64,000 nt of DNA from the NCBI GenBank assembly GCA_023437715.1, contig JAEZFK010000011.1, forward strand, positions 47,908-111,907, read 5' to 3'. The notes under the pieces are model-generated. The model worked only from the letters and a program-made list of their open reading frames with translations. It was not told where the DNA came from and searched no databases. This document shows, piece by piece, positions 31,799 through 40,498 of the stretch (the first letter of the stretch is position 1; the number at the start of each line of letters is the position of its first letter). Origin of the DNA: Bacillota bacterium. GTDB taxonomy: Bacteria > Bacillota > Clostridia > Lachnospirales > Lachnospiraceae. The position numbers were made by a program, and so were the translations under genes.

Positions 31799-32074
31799 AT
31801 GAAACAGTGTATGGATGCCGAGAACCTGCATCGGCGGTTAAAAAAGATCATCGGTCAGGTGCAGGCAATTGACCGCATGGTAGAGGAAGATGTTCCCTGT
31901 GAAGATGTCCTTGCACAGATCAATGCTGCAAAGTCTGCGCTCCACAGGGTGGGGCAGGTCGTTTTGGAAGGGCACATCAATCACTGTGTCCGTGATGGGA
32001 TTGAGCACGGGGATGCGGATAAGACCATTGAAAGCTTTACAAAAGCGGTAGAACGCTTTGCCAACATGAATTAA
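31799..32074 (+). CDS. csoR: CsoR/RcnR-family metal-sensing repressor
   Basis: The 91-residue all-helical repressor has the Cu(I)-sensor ligand set C34 (VPCEDVL), H59 and C63 (EGHINHC), the C-H-C pattern of CsoR. The first helix reads RRLKKIIGQVQAIDRMVEED as in the family. On metal binding it releases DNA. The adjacent P1B ATPase carries matching operator repeats, which makes it the target. CsoR relatives that sense sulfur species or other metals also exist; the ligand set favours copper. GGAGG precedes ATG 31799. Confidence 0.85.
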   Translation: MKQCMDAENLHRRLKKIIGQVQAIDRMVEEDVPCEDVLAQINAAKSALHRVGQVVLEGHINHCVRDGIEHGDADKTIESFTKAVERFANMN

Positions 32075-32149
32075 TATCATTTCACCATTATGGAAGCCGG
32101 TTCGCAGTTTTTTACCGGCTTCTTTTCGCGTCTCTCTCCTTATTTCCTC

Positions 32150-32206
32150 TTGACAACCCATACCCCTATTGGTATATTTAAGATATACATATACCCCTAT
32201 GGGTAT
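32150..32206 (+). promoter_or_regulatory. P1B ATPase promoter with two CsoR-type operators
   Basis: TTGACA (32150-32155), 17-bp spacer and TATATT (32173-32178) form a near-consensus promoter. Inverted repeats ATACCC-CTAT-TGGTAT (32160-32175) and ATACCC-CTAT-GGGTAT (32191-32206) lie between -35 and -10 and just downstream of the start point, ideal for repression. Confidence 0.75.
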
Positions 32207-32223
32207 AAAACGAGGAGGAAACC

Positions 32224-34113
32224 ATGAAATATTTAGAGGATTTTCTGGAATGGGGCGGAACAAAAAAGGATATTGCTTTTCTGATTATTTCCGCTGCTGC
32301 TCTTATTATCAGCCTTTTTGACCTATTACCCCTTCCCTTTGACGCGGCATGGGCCGCCATTCTTCTCTGCGGCCTTCCCATCATCCTGGAAGCGGTTATG
32401 GGCCTGGTTACGCAGTTTGATATCAAGGCGGATGTTTTAGTCTCCATTGCGCTCATTGCTTCCGTCATCATCGGGGAAGACTTTGCTGCCGGAGAGATTG
32501 CGGTCATCATGCAGCTTGGCGCCCTGCTGGAGGACTTGACGGTCCGGAAAGCCAGGGCAGGAATCGAAAGGCTGGTCCACTTAACGCCCCGCACGGCCAG
32601 AAGGATTACGGATGGGAAAGAAGAGATTATACCGGCAGAGCTGGTAAAGGTGGGCGACCTCATACGGGTGCTTCCGGGAGAGTCCGTTCCCGTAGACGGT
32701 ATCATCAAAACAGGCCAGACCTCTATTGACCAGTCGGTCATGACAGGCGAATCCCTGCCTGTGGACAAAAGTCCGGGCGATTCCGTATCCAGCGGCACGG
32801 TCAACCAGTTCGGTTCCTTTGATATGGAGGCGGCCAAGGTGGGAGAAGACAGCTCCATACAGAGAATGATCCGCCTGGTTAAATCTGCGGATGCGGGGAA
32901 AGCAAAAATTGTGGGAATCGCAGACCGCTGGGCAACCTGGATTGTAGTGATTGCCCTGACTGCGGCGGCCCTCACCGGACTGATTACCGGAGAGCCCATC
33001 CGGGCCGTTACCATTCTGGTGGTATTCTGTCCCTGTGCCCTGGTGCTGGCTACGCCTACCGCCATCATGGCAGCCATAGGAAATGCCGCAAAGCATGGCT
33101 TTCTCGTAAGGGAGGGGGACGCTCTGGAGCGGCTTTCCGAGGTGGAGAAGGTCACCTTTGACAAAACCGGGACCCTGACCTGCGGAACGCCGAAAGTGAC
33201 AGCTGCACACAGCTTTCTCAAGGATTTTTCCGACGATGAAATCTATAGCTACGGGGCGGCAGCTGAATCCCGTTCCGAGCATCCCTTGGGAAAGGCGGTG
33301 GTCCGCTGCTACCGGGAGGATGTAAAGAAAGACTTTCCCCAGGCATCGGAGTTTGAGATGCTGCCTGGACGGGGCGTGGGTGCGGTTGTTTTAGAAAAGG
33401 AGATTATGGCGGGAAACCTGGAGCTTCTGGCAGAGAAAGGCATTTTTCCGGAGGAGGAGCAGAGGAGGGAAGCGGAAGCCTGCCGGAAAGAGGGCTGTAC
33501 GGTCATTTACCTGTCCGTGGACGGAAAAGCCGCAGGCTTTCTGGCCCTTGCCGACACCCTGCGCAAGGATGCCGCTTCCGTGGTCCTAAATATCCGGTCA
33601 GCCGGTATTTCTCCGGTGCTTCTGACGGGAGATCATGAAAATGCGGCAAAGCACATTGCCGGGCAGCTTCATATAGAAGAGGTCCACGGGGAGTGTCTGC
33701 CGGAGGATAAGCTGAACTGGATTGATGGCTGTGAAAAACAGCAGAAGAAAGTCTGCATGATCGGCGACGGGGTCAACGATGCCCCTGCCTTGAAAAGAGC
33801 CCACGTGGGAATTGCCATGGGGGGCATCGGAAGCGATATTGCGGTGGATGCTGCGGATATCGCCCTGGTAAATGACGATATTAAAGAAATCCCCCATCTT
33901 TTCAGCCTTGCAAAGCGGATGATGAAAACCATTAAATACAACCTTGCCTTTTCCATGACCTTAAATTTTGCCGCCATCCTGCTGGCCATGACCGGCATTT
34001 TAAATCCGGTGGCAGGAGCGCTGCTGCATAACGCCGGGTCAGTGTTTGTTATTACCAACTCCGCATTTCTTTTAAAATGGAAACGCCCGATGGGCATGGA
34101 TAGCAGGAAATAA
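32224..34113 (+). CDS. P1B-type heavy-metal-transporting ATPase without HMA domain
   Basis: The 629-residue ATPase has the metal-site motif CPC (FCPCALVLATPTAIMA), actuator TGES, phosphorylation motif TFDKTGTLTCG and hinge MIGDGVNDAPALKRAHVGIA. No N-terminal CxxC metal-binding domain is present. The last helices read LLHNAGSVFVITNSA in place of the M-x-x-S-S of classical Cu+ pumps or the D/E-G-x-T of Zn2+ pumps. The CsoR operators in its promoter suggest copper or a similar metal; the membrane motif leaves Zn/Cd/Mn possible. GAGGAGG precedes ATG 32224. Confidence 0.85.
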   Translation: MKYLEDFLEWGGTKKDIAFLIISAAALIISLFDLLPLPFDAAWAAILLCGLPIILEAVMGLVTQFDIKADVLVSIALIASVIIGEDFAAGEIAVIMQLGALLEDLTVRKARAGIERLVHLTPRTARRITDGKEEIIPAELVKVGDLIRVLPGESVPVDGIIKTGQTSIDQSVMTGESLPVDKSPGDSVSSGTVNQFGSFDMEAAKVGEDSSIQRMIRLVKSADAGKAKIVGIADRWATWIVVIALTAAALTGLITGEPIRAVTILVVFCPCALVLATPTAIMAAIGNAAKHGFLVREGDALERLSEVEKVTFDKTGTLTCGTPKVTAAHSFLKDFSDDEIYSYGAAAESRSEHPLGKAVVRCYREDVKKDFPQASEFEMLPGRGVGAVVLEKEIMAGNLELLAEKGIFPEEEQRREAEACRKEGCTVIYLSVDGKAAGFLALADTLRKDAASVVLNIRSAGISPVLLTGDHENAAKHIAGQLHIEEVHGECLPEDKLNWIDGCEKQQKKVCMIGDGVNDAPALKRAHVGIAMGGIGSDIAVDAADIALVNDDIKEIPHLFSLAKRMMKTIKYNLAFSMTLNFAAILLAMTGILNPVAGALLHNAGSVFVITNSAFLLKWKRPMGMDSRK

Positions 34114-34125
34114 AAGACACAAGAA

Positions 34126-34228
34126 AGAATCCCGCGTGCGGGATTCTCCGCCTGGGTTGGGTCGCTTCTGCGACATCCAGCCTTACCGCCGCAGTGCGAT
34201 CCCCCGGGAATTCCCCGCCCCATAGGAT
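34126..34228. other. hairpin-rich intergenic element
   Basis: GAATCCCGC-GT-GCGGGATTC is a perfect 9-bp hairpin near 34127-34146. CTGG...GTCGC-TTCT-GCGAC...CCAG follows at about 34153-34180, and then a C-rich run to 34220. No strong T-run follows, so it is only a weak terminator. The dense GC pattern against A/T-rich gaps nearby suggests a dispersed REP-like element (unverified). Confidence 0.4.
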
Positions 34229-34602
34229 TATAATTCATGATTGCGGATTACATGGTCTTTAATGGCCGCAAAGCTTTCCGCACTGATAACGTGTTCGATC
34301 CGGCAGGCGTCCTCCTGGGCCACGCTGGGGGTAACGCCAAGAGCGGTGAGCCAGTTGGAAAGCAGGGTATGGCGTTCATAAATCCTTTCCGCAATTTCCC
34401 GCCCTTTTTCAAGGAGAGTGATGTATCCGTTGCCATCCATTTCAATGTACCCGTTTTCCCGCAGGTTCTTCATGGCAACACTGACGCTGGGTTTGGAAAA
34501 ATCCAGTTCCCCGGCAATATCAATGGAGCGCACATGGCCGCCCCTCTTTTGCAGAACCAAAATAGATTCCAGATAATTTTCGGCAGATTCCTGTATTTTC
34601 GT
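34228..34602 (-). CDS. DtxR/MntR-family metal-dependent regulator, apparent ACG start
   Basis: The frame encodes a winged-helix repressor (VRSIDIAGELDFSKPSVSVAMKNL) with a dimerisation helix carrying H and E metal ligands (ERHTLL ... EDACRIEHVIS). The family usually starts M-K-I-x-E-S-A-E-N-Y-L. Here KIQESAENYLESILVLQKRG is encoded, but the codon where Met is expected is ACG (34602-34600), behind a good AGAAGGTGA. The first standard start in frame is TTG 34560, which would cut off 14 residues of the first helix. With ACG the product has 124 residues. It may control Mn or Fe genes; it is convergent with the P1B ATPase. Confidence 0.75.
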   Translation of the reverse strand, partial: TKIQESAENYLESILVLQKRGGHVRSIDIAGELDFSKPSVSVAMKNLRENGYIEMDGNGYITLLEKGREIAERIYERHTLLSNWLTALGVTPSVAQEDACRIEHVISAESFAAIKDHVIRNHEL

Positions 34603-34959
34603 ATCGTCACCTTCTTTCAGATCTAAAAATAAGAACTCCTTTTATTTTAACACAGAAAGGCTGGAGTTTTCAAGCCTTGCTGAACAATCATTCCGCATGA
34701 AAGCTGATAAAATGACGCGATAGCAGGAATAGCACTGTGTTTTCCATACTTTTCGATTGAGGCCCATCTTCCATTTTCTGGATCATGCCAATCCCATAGC
34801 TCTCGTCAATGAGATTATTATAATCCCTCTCATTATAAATTACAAGAAATCGACTCCGGCGTATTCACTATTTTGCTGTTGAAATCTGCTGGGGTTTTGT
34901 TTATAATATATTATGGTTGATTTTACCATTTTACAGGCAGGAGGGAGTAAGAGTTTTAT
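34603..34959. other. intergenic stretch, no confident gene
   Basis: On the minus strand a frame without a start codon covers about 34705-34885 and contains DESYGIGMIQKMEDG, perhaps a decayed gene end, but I cannot name it. Near 34900 an A/T-rich stretch (TATAATATATTATG) and GGAGG at 34942 prepare the V4R gene. Otherwise nothing is seen. Confidence 0.3.
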
Positions 34960-35493
34960 ATGCTCAACATATTTAACACAGGAGATGACAGCCGCTTTTC
35001 CTGGGATTCCATTGGAAATATCGCAGAAGGACGGAAGAACCTGGGAGATAATATGCCCGTGCTGGTGTACCGGCTGTTTCAGTATACGCTGCGAAGCGAG
35101 CTGACACAGCGTATGGGAGAGGAAACGGTGAGAGAGGTTTTCCGATCTGCCGGTGCCATGGCTGGGAGAGAGTTTGCAGCTCACCTGCTGGATTTGACTT
35201 TGCCTCTCAATGAATTTCTCGCATCCCTGCAGAATATTCTGGAGGAGCAGAAAATAGGTATTTTAAGAATTGAAAAGTTTGACGCCCAGACCGGGGAGGC
35301 TGTTTTGACCGTTGGGGAAGATTTGGACTGCTCCGGGCTTCCCGTAACCGGAAATACGGTCTGCAATTATGATGAAGGCTTTCTGGCAGGCGTTTTCAGC
35401 GAATATACAGGGAAAGAATACGTGGTAACCGAAATCGACTGCTGGGGTAACGGCGCACGGGTGTGCAGGTTTCAGGCAAACATTAGTCATTAA
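34960..35493 (+). CDS. V4R-domain sensor protein
   Basis: The 177-residue product has no membrane segment. Its C-terminal half has the V4R (4-vinyl reductase) pattern, with cysteines in CNYDEGFLAGVF and ITEIDC-like EIDCWGNGARVCRF. V4R domains bind small hydrophobic or aromatic ligands and often regulate linked output domains. The gene ends 15 bp before a GGDEF gene in the same direction, so the protein probably reports a ligand to the cyclase by direct contact. The N-terminal helical part (YRLFQYTLRSELTQRMG) is typical for this group. Confidence 0.75.
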   Translation: MLNIFNTGDDSRFSWDSIGNIAEGRKNLGDNMPVLVYRLFQYTLRSELTQRMGEETVREVFRSAGAMAGREFAAHLLDLTLPLNEFLASLQNILEEQKIGILRIEKFDAQTGEAVLTVGEDLDCSGLPVTGNTVCNYDEGFLAGVFSEYTGKEYVVTEIDCWGNGARVCRFQANISH

Positions 35494-35508
35494 ATAAAGG
35501 GGCGGCAG

Positions 35509-36747
35509 ATGACAGAGAAAGATACCCATGTTCTTTTGGAGCAGATTTGCAATGTTATTTTGAATAAACCGGTGGAATGGGAGATGGAGGAGAACTTTGG
35601 GGTGGTCATGGACATACAGAAGGCAGTCTCTTATCTTTCCCAGTGTCTGATGGAATCCAATCAGCTCCTTAAGAACCTGGCGGAAGGAAACTTAGATGTT
35701 CCTCTGCCAGACCGTCACAATTTTCTTGCAGGGGAGCTAAAGCAGCTCCATGCAGCCTTAAAGCATTTGACATGGCAGACCGGTCAGGTGCTTAAAGGAG
35801 ATTATAAGCAGCGGGTCAATTTCATGGGAGAGTTTTCCCGGGCGTTTAATGAAATGGTAATTCAGCTGGAAAAAAGAGAAAGCGAGCTGAAGAACCAGGC
35901 GAAAAAAAATGAACAGTTTAACACCCTTTTGGTGTCTGTTCTGGACAGCGTGAAAGAATGGGTCGTGGTCACGGAAGATGGGTCCGGAGAGATCCTGTAT
36001 ACCAATGAGCTGGCCAGAAAGCGGTTCTTTGAGTTCCGTCCCGAGGTTTTCTGCTGCGGAGACACATGTCCTCTTTTAAAGGAGCTCATGTCCCATAACA
36101 GCCTGGAGTATGAGCTGATGTATGAATTTCAATGCCCTAACAGCAGATATTTTCAGATAAAATCCTATCCGACTCTTTGGAAGGATGAAAAAGCAGTGGT
36201 CCACCTCATTACCGATATTACATATCAGAAAGAAAATGAAGCATTTCTGGAAGCCATGGCTTATAAGGATGAGCTGACAGGTTTAAATAACAGAAGGCGC
36301 TGCCTGGACACCATAGCCTCTTTCATGCGGGAGGACACGCCGTTTTCCGTCTGCATGATCGATATGGATGAGCTGAAAAATGTCAATGACCAGTTCGGCC
36401 ACATGTACGGAGATGAATATATAAGAAATGTTTCGCAGGCCATTAAGGAAATTGTCCGGGATTCGGATTTCGCCTACCGCTTTGGCGGTGATGAGTTCGT
36501 GGTCCTGTTCCGCAGCTATAAGGCCCAGACTGCCAGAAATAAGCTGAAAATGATTGATAAAAAGATGTCGGATATTCATGCCGATTATCCCATGTCCATC
36601 AGCTACGGGGTATTTTATGTGGAACCGGGACAGAATCTGACGCCGGATATGGTTTTGAATCTGGCGGATGAGCGGATGTACCGTTTCAAGAGACGCCGCA
36701 AGAAGCTGAAAAACGGGGCACAGGGCATTGCTTCCGGATCGGATTAA
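35509..36747 (+). CDS. diguanylate cyclase with HAMP-like and PAS-like region
   Basis: The 412-residue protein has no clear membrane helix. Residues about 45-125 look HAMP-like (LAEGNLDVPLPD and GDYKQRVNFMGEFS repeats with coiled-coil helices), residues about 140-245 look PAS-like, and a GGDEF domain follows with RFGGDEF. The product-inhibition site RxxD is present as RDSD, five residues before the motif region, so feedback control is expected, unlike the cyclase at 8280. Cyclic di-GMP is the product. GGGGCGG precedes ATG 35509. The V4R protein just upstream is its likely input. Confidence 0.85.
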   Translation: MTEKDTHVLLEQICNVILNKPVEWEMEENFGVVMDIQKAVSYLSQCLMESNQLLKNLAEGNLDVPLPDRHNFLAGELKQLHAALKHLTWQTGQVLKGDYKQRVNFMGEFSRAFNEMVIQLEKRESELKNQAKKNEQFNTLLVSVLDSVKEWVVVTEDGSGEILYTNELARKRFFEFRPEVFCCGDTCPLLKELMSHNSLEYELMYEFQCPNSRYFQIKSYPTLWKDEKAVVHLITDITYQKENEAFLEAMAYKDELTGLNNRRRCLDTIASFMREDTPFSVCMIDMDELKNVNDQFGHMYGDEYIRNVSQAIKEIVRDSDFAYRFGGDEFVVLFRSYKAQTARNKLKMIDKKMSDIHADYPMSISYGVFYVEPGQNLTPDMVLNLADERMYRFKRRRKKLKNGAQGIASGSD

Positions 36748-36780
36748 GCAGGTAATTGATGAAAAAGCCATGTAAAAATA

Positions 36781-36825
36781 CAGAAAGCAGGAGATTTTCA
36801 GGTTTATGAAATTCCCTGCTTTCTG
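36781..36825 (+). terminator. stem-loop after the diguanylate cyclase gene
   Basis: CAGAAAGCAGG (36781-36791) pairs perfectly with CCTGCTTTCTG (36815-36825). No strong T-run follows, so partial termination or mRNA processing is possible before the methylase gene. Confidence 0.5.
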
Positions 36826-36851
36826 GCCTATATAGAAAAGCAGGCATCCCC

Positions 36852-37700
36852 ATGTATATAAAAAGTCCTTTAAACTATACCGGAGGAAAATACAAGATTC
36901 TGGAGTCCATTTTTCAGGCTTTCCCGCCGGATATCCGCATCTTTGTGGATGTCTTTGCCGGAGGCTTTAATGTGGGCGTCAATGCGGAAGCGGAGCGGAT
37001 CATCTGCAATGACCAGATCACCTGTCTCATCCGGATGCTTGAGATGTTCCGGTCTACGGATACTTCTGTGATTCTAGAGCGGATAAAAAGCCTGATCCGG
37101 GAGTATGAGCTGACGAGAAAGAACAGGGAAGGCTACTATGCACTCCGGTCCCATTATAATGAAACCGGGGATGTGACGGAGCTTTTTGTTCTGGCCTGCT
37201 ATGCCTTTAATCATCAGCTGCGCTTTAATGGCCATTATGAATTCAACTCCCCCTTCGGAAGGAACAGAAGCGCCTATAACCGCAGCATTGAAAGGAATCT
37301 GGTTCTTTTCTGCCGGGCCCTGAAGACAAAGAATATTGAGTTTTCAAACCTGGATTTTCTGGAACTGAATTATGAAGGGCTGGATGCAAGGGATCTGGTT
37401 TACTGCGATCCCCCTTATCTGATTTCCACGGGAAGTTATAACGATGGGAAACGTGGATTTAAGGATTGGAGGCAGAAGGAGGAACAGGAGCTATTAGGCC
37501 TTCTGGACCGGCTGAATGACAAAAACATCAGGTTCGCCTTATCCAATGTGCTGTATCACAGGGGAAGATCCAATGATCTTTTGATTCAGTGGAGCAGGCG
37601 GTATCAGGTTCATTCCATTGATAAAACCTATTCCAACTGCAGCTACCAGGTTAAGGACCGGCAGGCGGCCACGGCAGAAGTGCTGATTACCAATTATTAA
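36852..37700 (+). CDS. Dam-type N6-adenine DNA methyltransferase, solitary
   Basis: The 282-residue enzyme belongs to the D12 class: a start MYIKSPLNYTGGKYKILESI with SAM-binding glycines, FVDVFAGGFNVG (motif I) and the catalytic YCDPPYL at 184-190. NHQLRFNGHYEFNSPFG is the usual substrate loop of Dam/DpnM-like enzymes, which often methylate the A of GATC. No restriction enzyme or specificity subunit lies beside it, so it may be an orphan regulatory or anti-restriction methylase. Target and biological role cannot be read here. Confidence 0.88.
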   Translation: MYIKSPLNYTGGKYKILESIFQAFPPDIRIFVDVFAGGFNVGVNAEAERIICNDQITCLIRMLEMFRSTDTSVILERIKSLIREYELTRKNREGYYALRSHYNETGDVTELFVLACYAFNHQLRFNGHYEFNSPFGRNRSAYNRSIERNLVLFCRALKTKNIEFSNLDFLELNYEGLDARDLVYCDPPYLISTGSYNDGKRGFKDWRQKEEQELLGLLDRLNDKNIRFALSNVLYHRGRSNDLLIQWSRRYQVHSIDKTYSNCSYQVKDRQAATAEVLITNY

Positions 37701-37733
37701 GCTGATCATTAAGCCACCCAGTGGTTGATCCAT

Positions 37734-37772
37734 AAAAAAAGATTCCGCGGAGATTTCCGGGAATCTTTTTTT
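37734..37772. terminator. bidirectional terminator
   Basis: AAAAAAAGATTCC (37734-37746) pairs with GGAATCTTTTTTT (37760-37772), with the A and T runs usable on both strands, between the methylase and potD. Confidence 0.8.
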
Positions 37773-37785
37773 GCTGATTTTTTAC

Positions 37786-38889
37786 TTAATCGGATTTTAC
37801 TTCTTTCCAGGCCTCGTTGTAAAGGGAATCCACCTGGTCGCCAAGGTATTTATATACCTCGCTGTTCTTTAAAGCGTCCGCATCCGGGAAAACGGCTTTG
37901 TTGTCGCGGATTTCCGGATCCAGGAGGTCGAATGCCCCCTTATTGGGCGTAGGATAGGTGATGTATTCAAAGTTCTTCTTGGCGATGTCCGGTCTGCACA
38001 GGAAATTGATCCATTTCTCCGCATTTTCCTTGTTGGGGGCGTTGGCGGGAATCACCCAGGAATCCAGCCATAAGTTGGTGCCTTCCTCGGGAAGCACATA
38101 TTCCAGGGAGTAGTCAAGGCCTAAGTCCTTGATTTCATTCTGGATGTAGAGCATTTCTCCTGAATAGATAACGCCTACGGCAGCCTCGCCGCCGATCATC
38201 TTATCCCGGACCTGGTCAATGACATAGGCCTGGACAAGAGGCTTCTGCTTGATTAACAGCTCCTTTGCCTCGTTGATCTGGGCTTCGTCCGTGGTGTTGG
38301 CGGAATAGCCCAGGGATTTTAAGGCCACCATAAAGGCGTCCCGGACGCTGTCCTGCATCAGGATGTTGTCCTTGAATTTCTCATCCCAGAGGTCGGACCA
38401 TTTGGTAGGAGCGTCCTCCGGTTTAACCATGCTGGTATTGTAGAGAATGCCTACGGTTCCCCAGCAGTAGGGAACGGAAAACTTGTTTTCCGGGTCAAAG
38501 CTTTTGGACATGTCCATGTACCTGGAGTCGATTTCCTTGATGTTTGGCACGTTGTCAAAATTGATTTCTGCCAGCAGGTTGTTTTCGATCATTTTCTGAA
38601 TCATGTAATCAGAGGGGCATACTGCGTCGTATTTTACGCCGCCGGCTTCAATGACCGGATACATCTCCTCATTGGTTTCAAATAAATCGTAAACCACCTT
38701 AATGCCCGTTTCCTTTTCAAACTGATCGATGACGGATTCGTCGATGTATTCCCCCCAGTTGTAAACGTAGACTTCCCCGGCGCTTCCGGCTTTAGCCTCG
38801 TCCTTTGGCTTTCCGCAGCCGCCTAAAAGTGAGGCTGAAACCAGGGCCAGGGCGCTGACAGCCATGATGGTTGATAATCTTTTTTTCAT
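37786..38889 (-). CDS. potD: spermidine/putrescine-binding lipoprotein
   Basis: The 367-residue protein has a lipoprotein signal (lipobox LGGC near residue 25) and the PotD pattern: VYVYNWGEYIDESVIDQFEK near the start, AVCPSDYMIQKMIENNLLAE and WGTVGILYNTSMV, which frame the polyamine site with aromatic and acidic residues. It catches spermidine or putrescine outside the membrane for the PotABC importer. It is the last gene of a five-gene operon that starts with an XRE-cupin regulator. Confidence 0.9.
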   Translation of the reverse strand: MKKRLSTIMAVSALALVSASLLGGCGKPKDEAKAGSAGEVYVYNWGEYIDESVIDQFEKETGIKVVYDLFETNEEMYPVIEAGGVKYDAVCPSDYMIQKMIENNLLAEINFDNVPNIKEIDSRYMDMSKSFDPENKFSVPYCWGTVGILYNTSMVKPEDAPTKWSDLWDEKFKDNILMQDSVRDAFMVALKSLGYSANTTDEAQINEAKELLIKQKPLVQAYVIDQVRDKMIGGEAAVGVIYSGEMLYIQNEIKDLGLDYSLEYVLPEEGTNLWLDSWVIPANAPNKENAEKWINFLCRPDIAKKNFEYITYPTPNKGAFDLLDPEIRDNKAVFPDADALKNSEVYKYLGDQVDSLYNEAWKEVKSD

Positions 38890-38903
38890 TTTATGTTCTC
38901 CTG

Positions 38904-39686
38904 TTATTTTTTCCGCTTTGGTGCAAAGTTGGTGATGAAAAGCAGCACCAGCACCGCCAGAAAGATGATGGTGGACAGCGCGTACATGGAAGGCTTAATT
39001 CCGCGACGGACCTCGCTGTATATTAAAGTGGAAAGAGTGTTGATGCCGGCTCCTCTTGTAAAATGGGTGATGATGAAATCATCCAGAGACATGGTAAAGG
39101 CCAGCAAAAATCCGGAAAGCACCCCGGGGAAAATATCCGGGAACACGACCTTGAAAAATGCGGAAACCGGAGAGGCTCCCAAATCCATGGCAGCTTCATA
39201 AGTGCTCTTATCCGTCTGCTTCAGCTTGGGCATGACGCTTAATATAACATAAGGAATGTTAAAGGTAATATGGGAGATCAGAATGGTCTGAAAGCCAAGG
39301 GAAATCCCAAAAGCGATAAATGCCAGCATAAGCGAAATACCTGTGACAATATCCGCATTGAGCATGGGAATGTTGGTGATTCCCATGAGGATGGAACGGG
39401 GAACCCGCCTCATGCTGTTAATGGCAATGGCCGCCGCTGTTCCGATGATTGCCGCAATTAAAGAAGATAAAAATGCGATCAGCAGGGTATTGTAAAGGGC
39501 GTCCATGATGGTGCTGCTGGAAAACAGCTCTCCGTACCAGCGGATGGTAAAGCCCCCCCATTGGGTCCGGGACTTGGAGCTGTTAAAGGACAGGACTCCC
39601 ATGGTGACAATGGGCGCATACAAAAATATCATGATGATCACCAGATAAAAATCCTGGATGAAACGTTTGATAGCTTTTCTGTTCAT
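38904..39686 (-). CDS. potC: polyamine ABC transporter permease
   Basis: The 260-residue permease has six helices and the inner-membrane loop YEAAMDLGASPVSAFFKVVF (EAA motif). It starts at ATG 39686, one base overlapping the potB stop (TAATG), and ends 14 bp before potD. It forms the translocation path with PotB. Confidence 0.9.
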   Translation of the reverse strand: MNRKAIKRFIQDFYLVIIMIFLYAPIVTMGVLSFNSSKSRTQWGGFTIRWYGELFSSSTIMDALYNTLLIAFLSSLIAAIIGTAAAIAINSMRRVPRSILMGITNIPMLNADIVTGISLMLAFIAFGISLGFQTILISHITFNIPYVILSVMPKLKQTDKSTYEAAMDLGASPVSAFFKVVFPDIFPGVLSGFLLAFTMSLDDFIITHFTRGAGINTLSTLIYSEVRRGIKPSMYALSTIIFLAVLVLLFITNFAPKRKK

Positions 39687-40498
39687 TAGAATGCTGTTCC
39701 CTCCCCGTTCTTATCGTATTTGGCGATGAGCGCCATGCTGATGAGAATGAATATCATGAGGACCAGGGAAAGGCCTGAGCCTAAATTCCAGTTGCTGCCC
39801 TTGGTGAACTCCTCTTCAATGACATTTCCGATGAGCAGGATCTTGCTTCCGCCCAAAAGGTTTGAAATGACGAAGGTGGTGAGGGCAGGAACGAAAACCA
39901 TGGTGATGCCGCTTACGATTCCCGGAACACTTAAGGGAAAAAGGATGCGGAACAGAACCTGAAAGCTGTTGGCTCCCAAATCCCGGGCGGCGTTTATGAC
40001 ATTGTCATCGATCTTTGTCAGCACATTATAAATCGGAAGGACCATAAAGGGAAGGAAGTTGTAAACCATACCCAGAATAATGGCTCCCGGGGTGTTAATA
40101 AGGCCCTGGGTCGGAAGATGAAGGGTGGATAAAATTCCGTTGATGACTCCGTTTTTCTCAAGCAGGGTCTGCCAGGCCAGGGTACGCAGAAGAAAGTTCA
40201 TCCACATGGGCAGGATGAAGATAAAAACCACAAAGCTTCCCTGTCCCATCCCCCGGGTGCGCAGGATCAGCGCTAAGGGATAGGCCAGAATCAGGCAGAG
40301 AACCGTGCTGATGAGGGAAAGCCACAGGGAGAGCCATAAGGCCTTTGCATGCTCCGGGGAGGAGATGGAAAGGACATTGGCCATGGTGAAGGCCCCGGAC
40401 CTATCCGTCAGCCCGTAAAATACGATGAGGGCCAGGGGAATGACGATAAAGCCGATCATCCACATGATGTAAGGCCCGGATAATAATTTCTTACTCAT
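39686..40498 (-). CDS. potB: polyamine ABC transporter permease
   Basis: I start the gene at ATG 40498, which overlaps the potA stop by 8 bases; the product has 270 residues and begins SKKLLSGPYIMWMIGF after Met. Six helices and the EAA loop VINAARDLGANSFQVLFRIL are typical of PotB. The overlaps on both sides indicate translational coupling across potA, potB and potC. Confidence 0.9.
   Translation of the reverse strand: MSKKLLSGPYIMWMIGFIVIPLALIVFYGLTDRSGAFTMANVLSISSPEHAKALWLSLWLSLISTVLCLILAYPLALILRTRGMGQGSFVVFIFILPMWMNFLLRTLAWQTLLEKNGVINGILSTLHLPTQGLINTPGAIILGMVYNFLPFMVLPIYNVLTKIDDNVINAARDLGANSFQVLFRILFPLSVPGIVSGITMVFVPALTTFVISNLLGGSKILLIGNVIEEEFTKGSNWNLGSGLSLVLMIFILISMALIAKYDKNGEGTAF

Noticed and set aside
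34705..34885. Minus-strand gene containing DESYGIGMIQKMEDG
   Set aside because: No start codon with RBS and no family recognised; noted only as a possible remnant.
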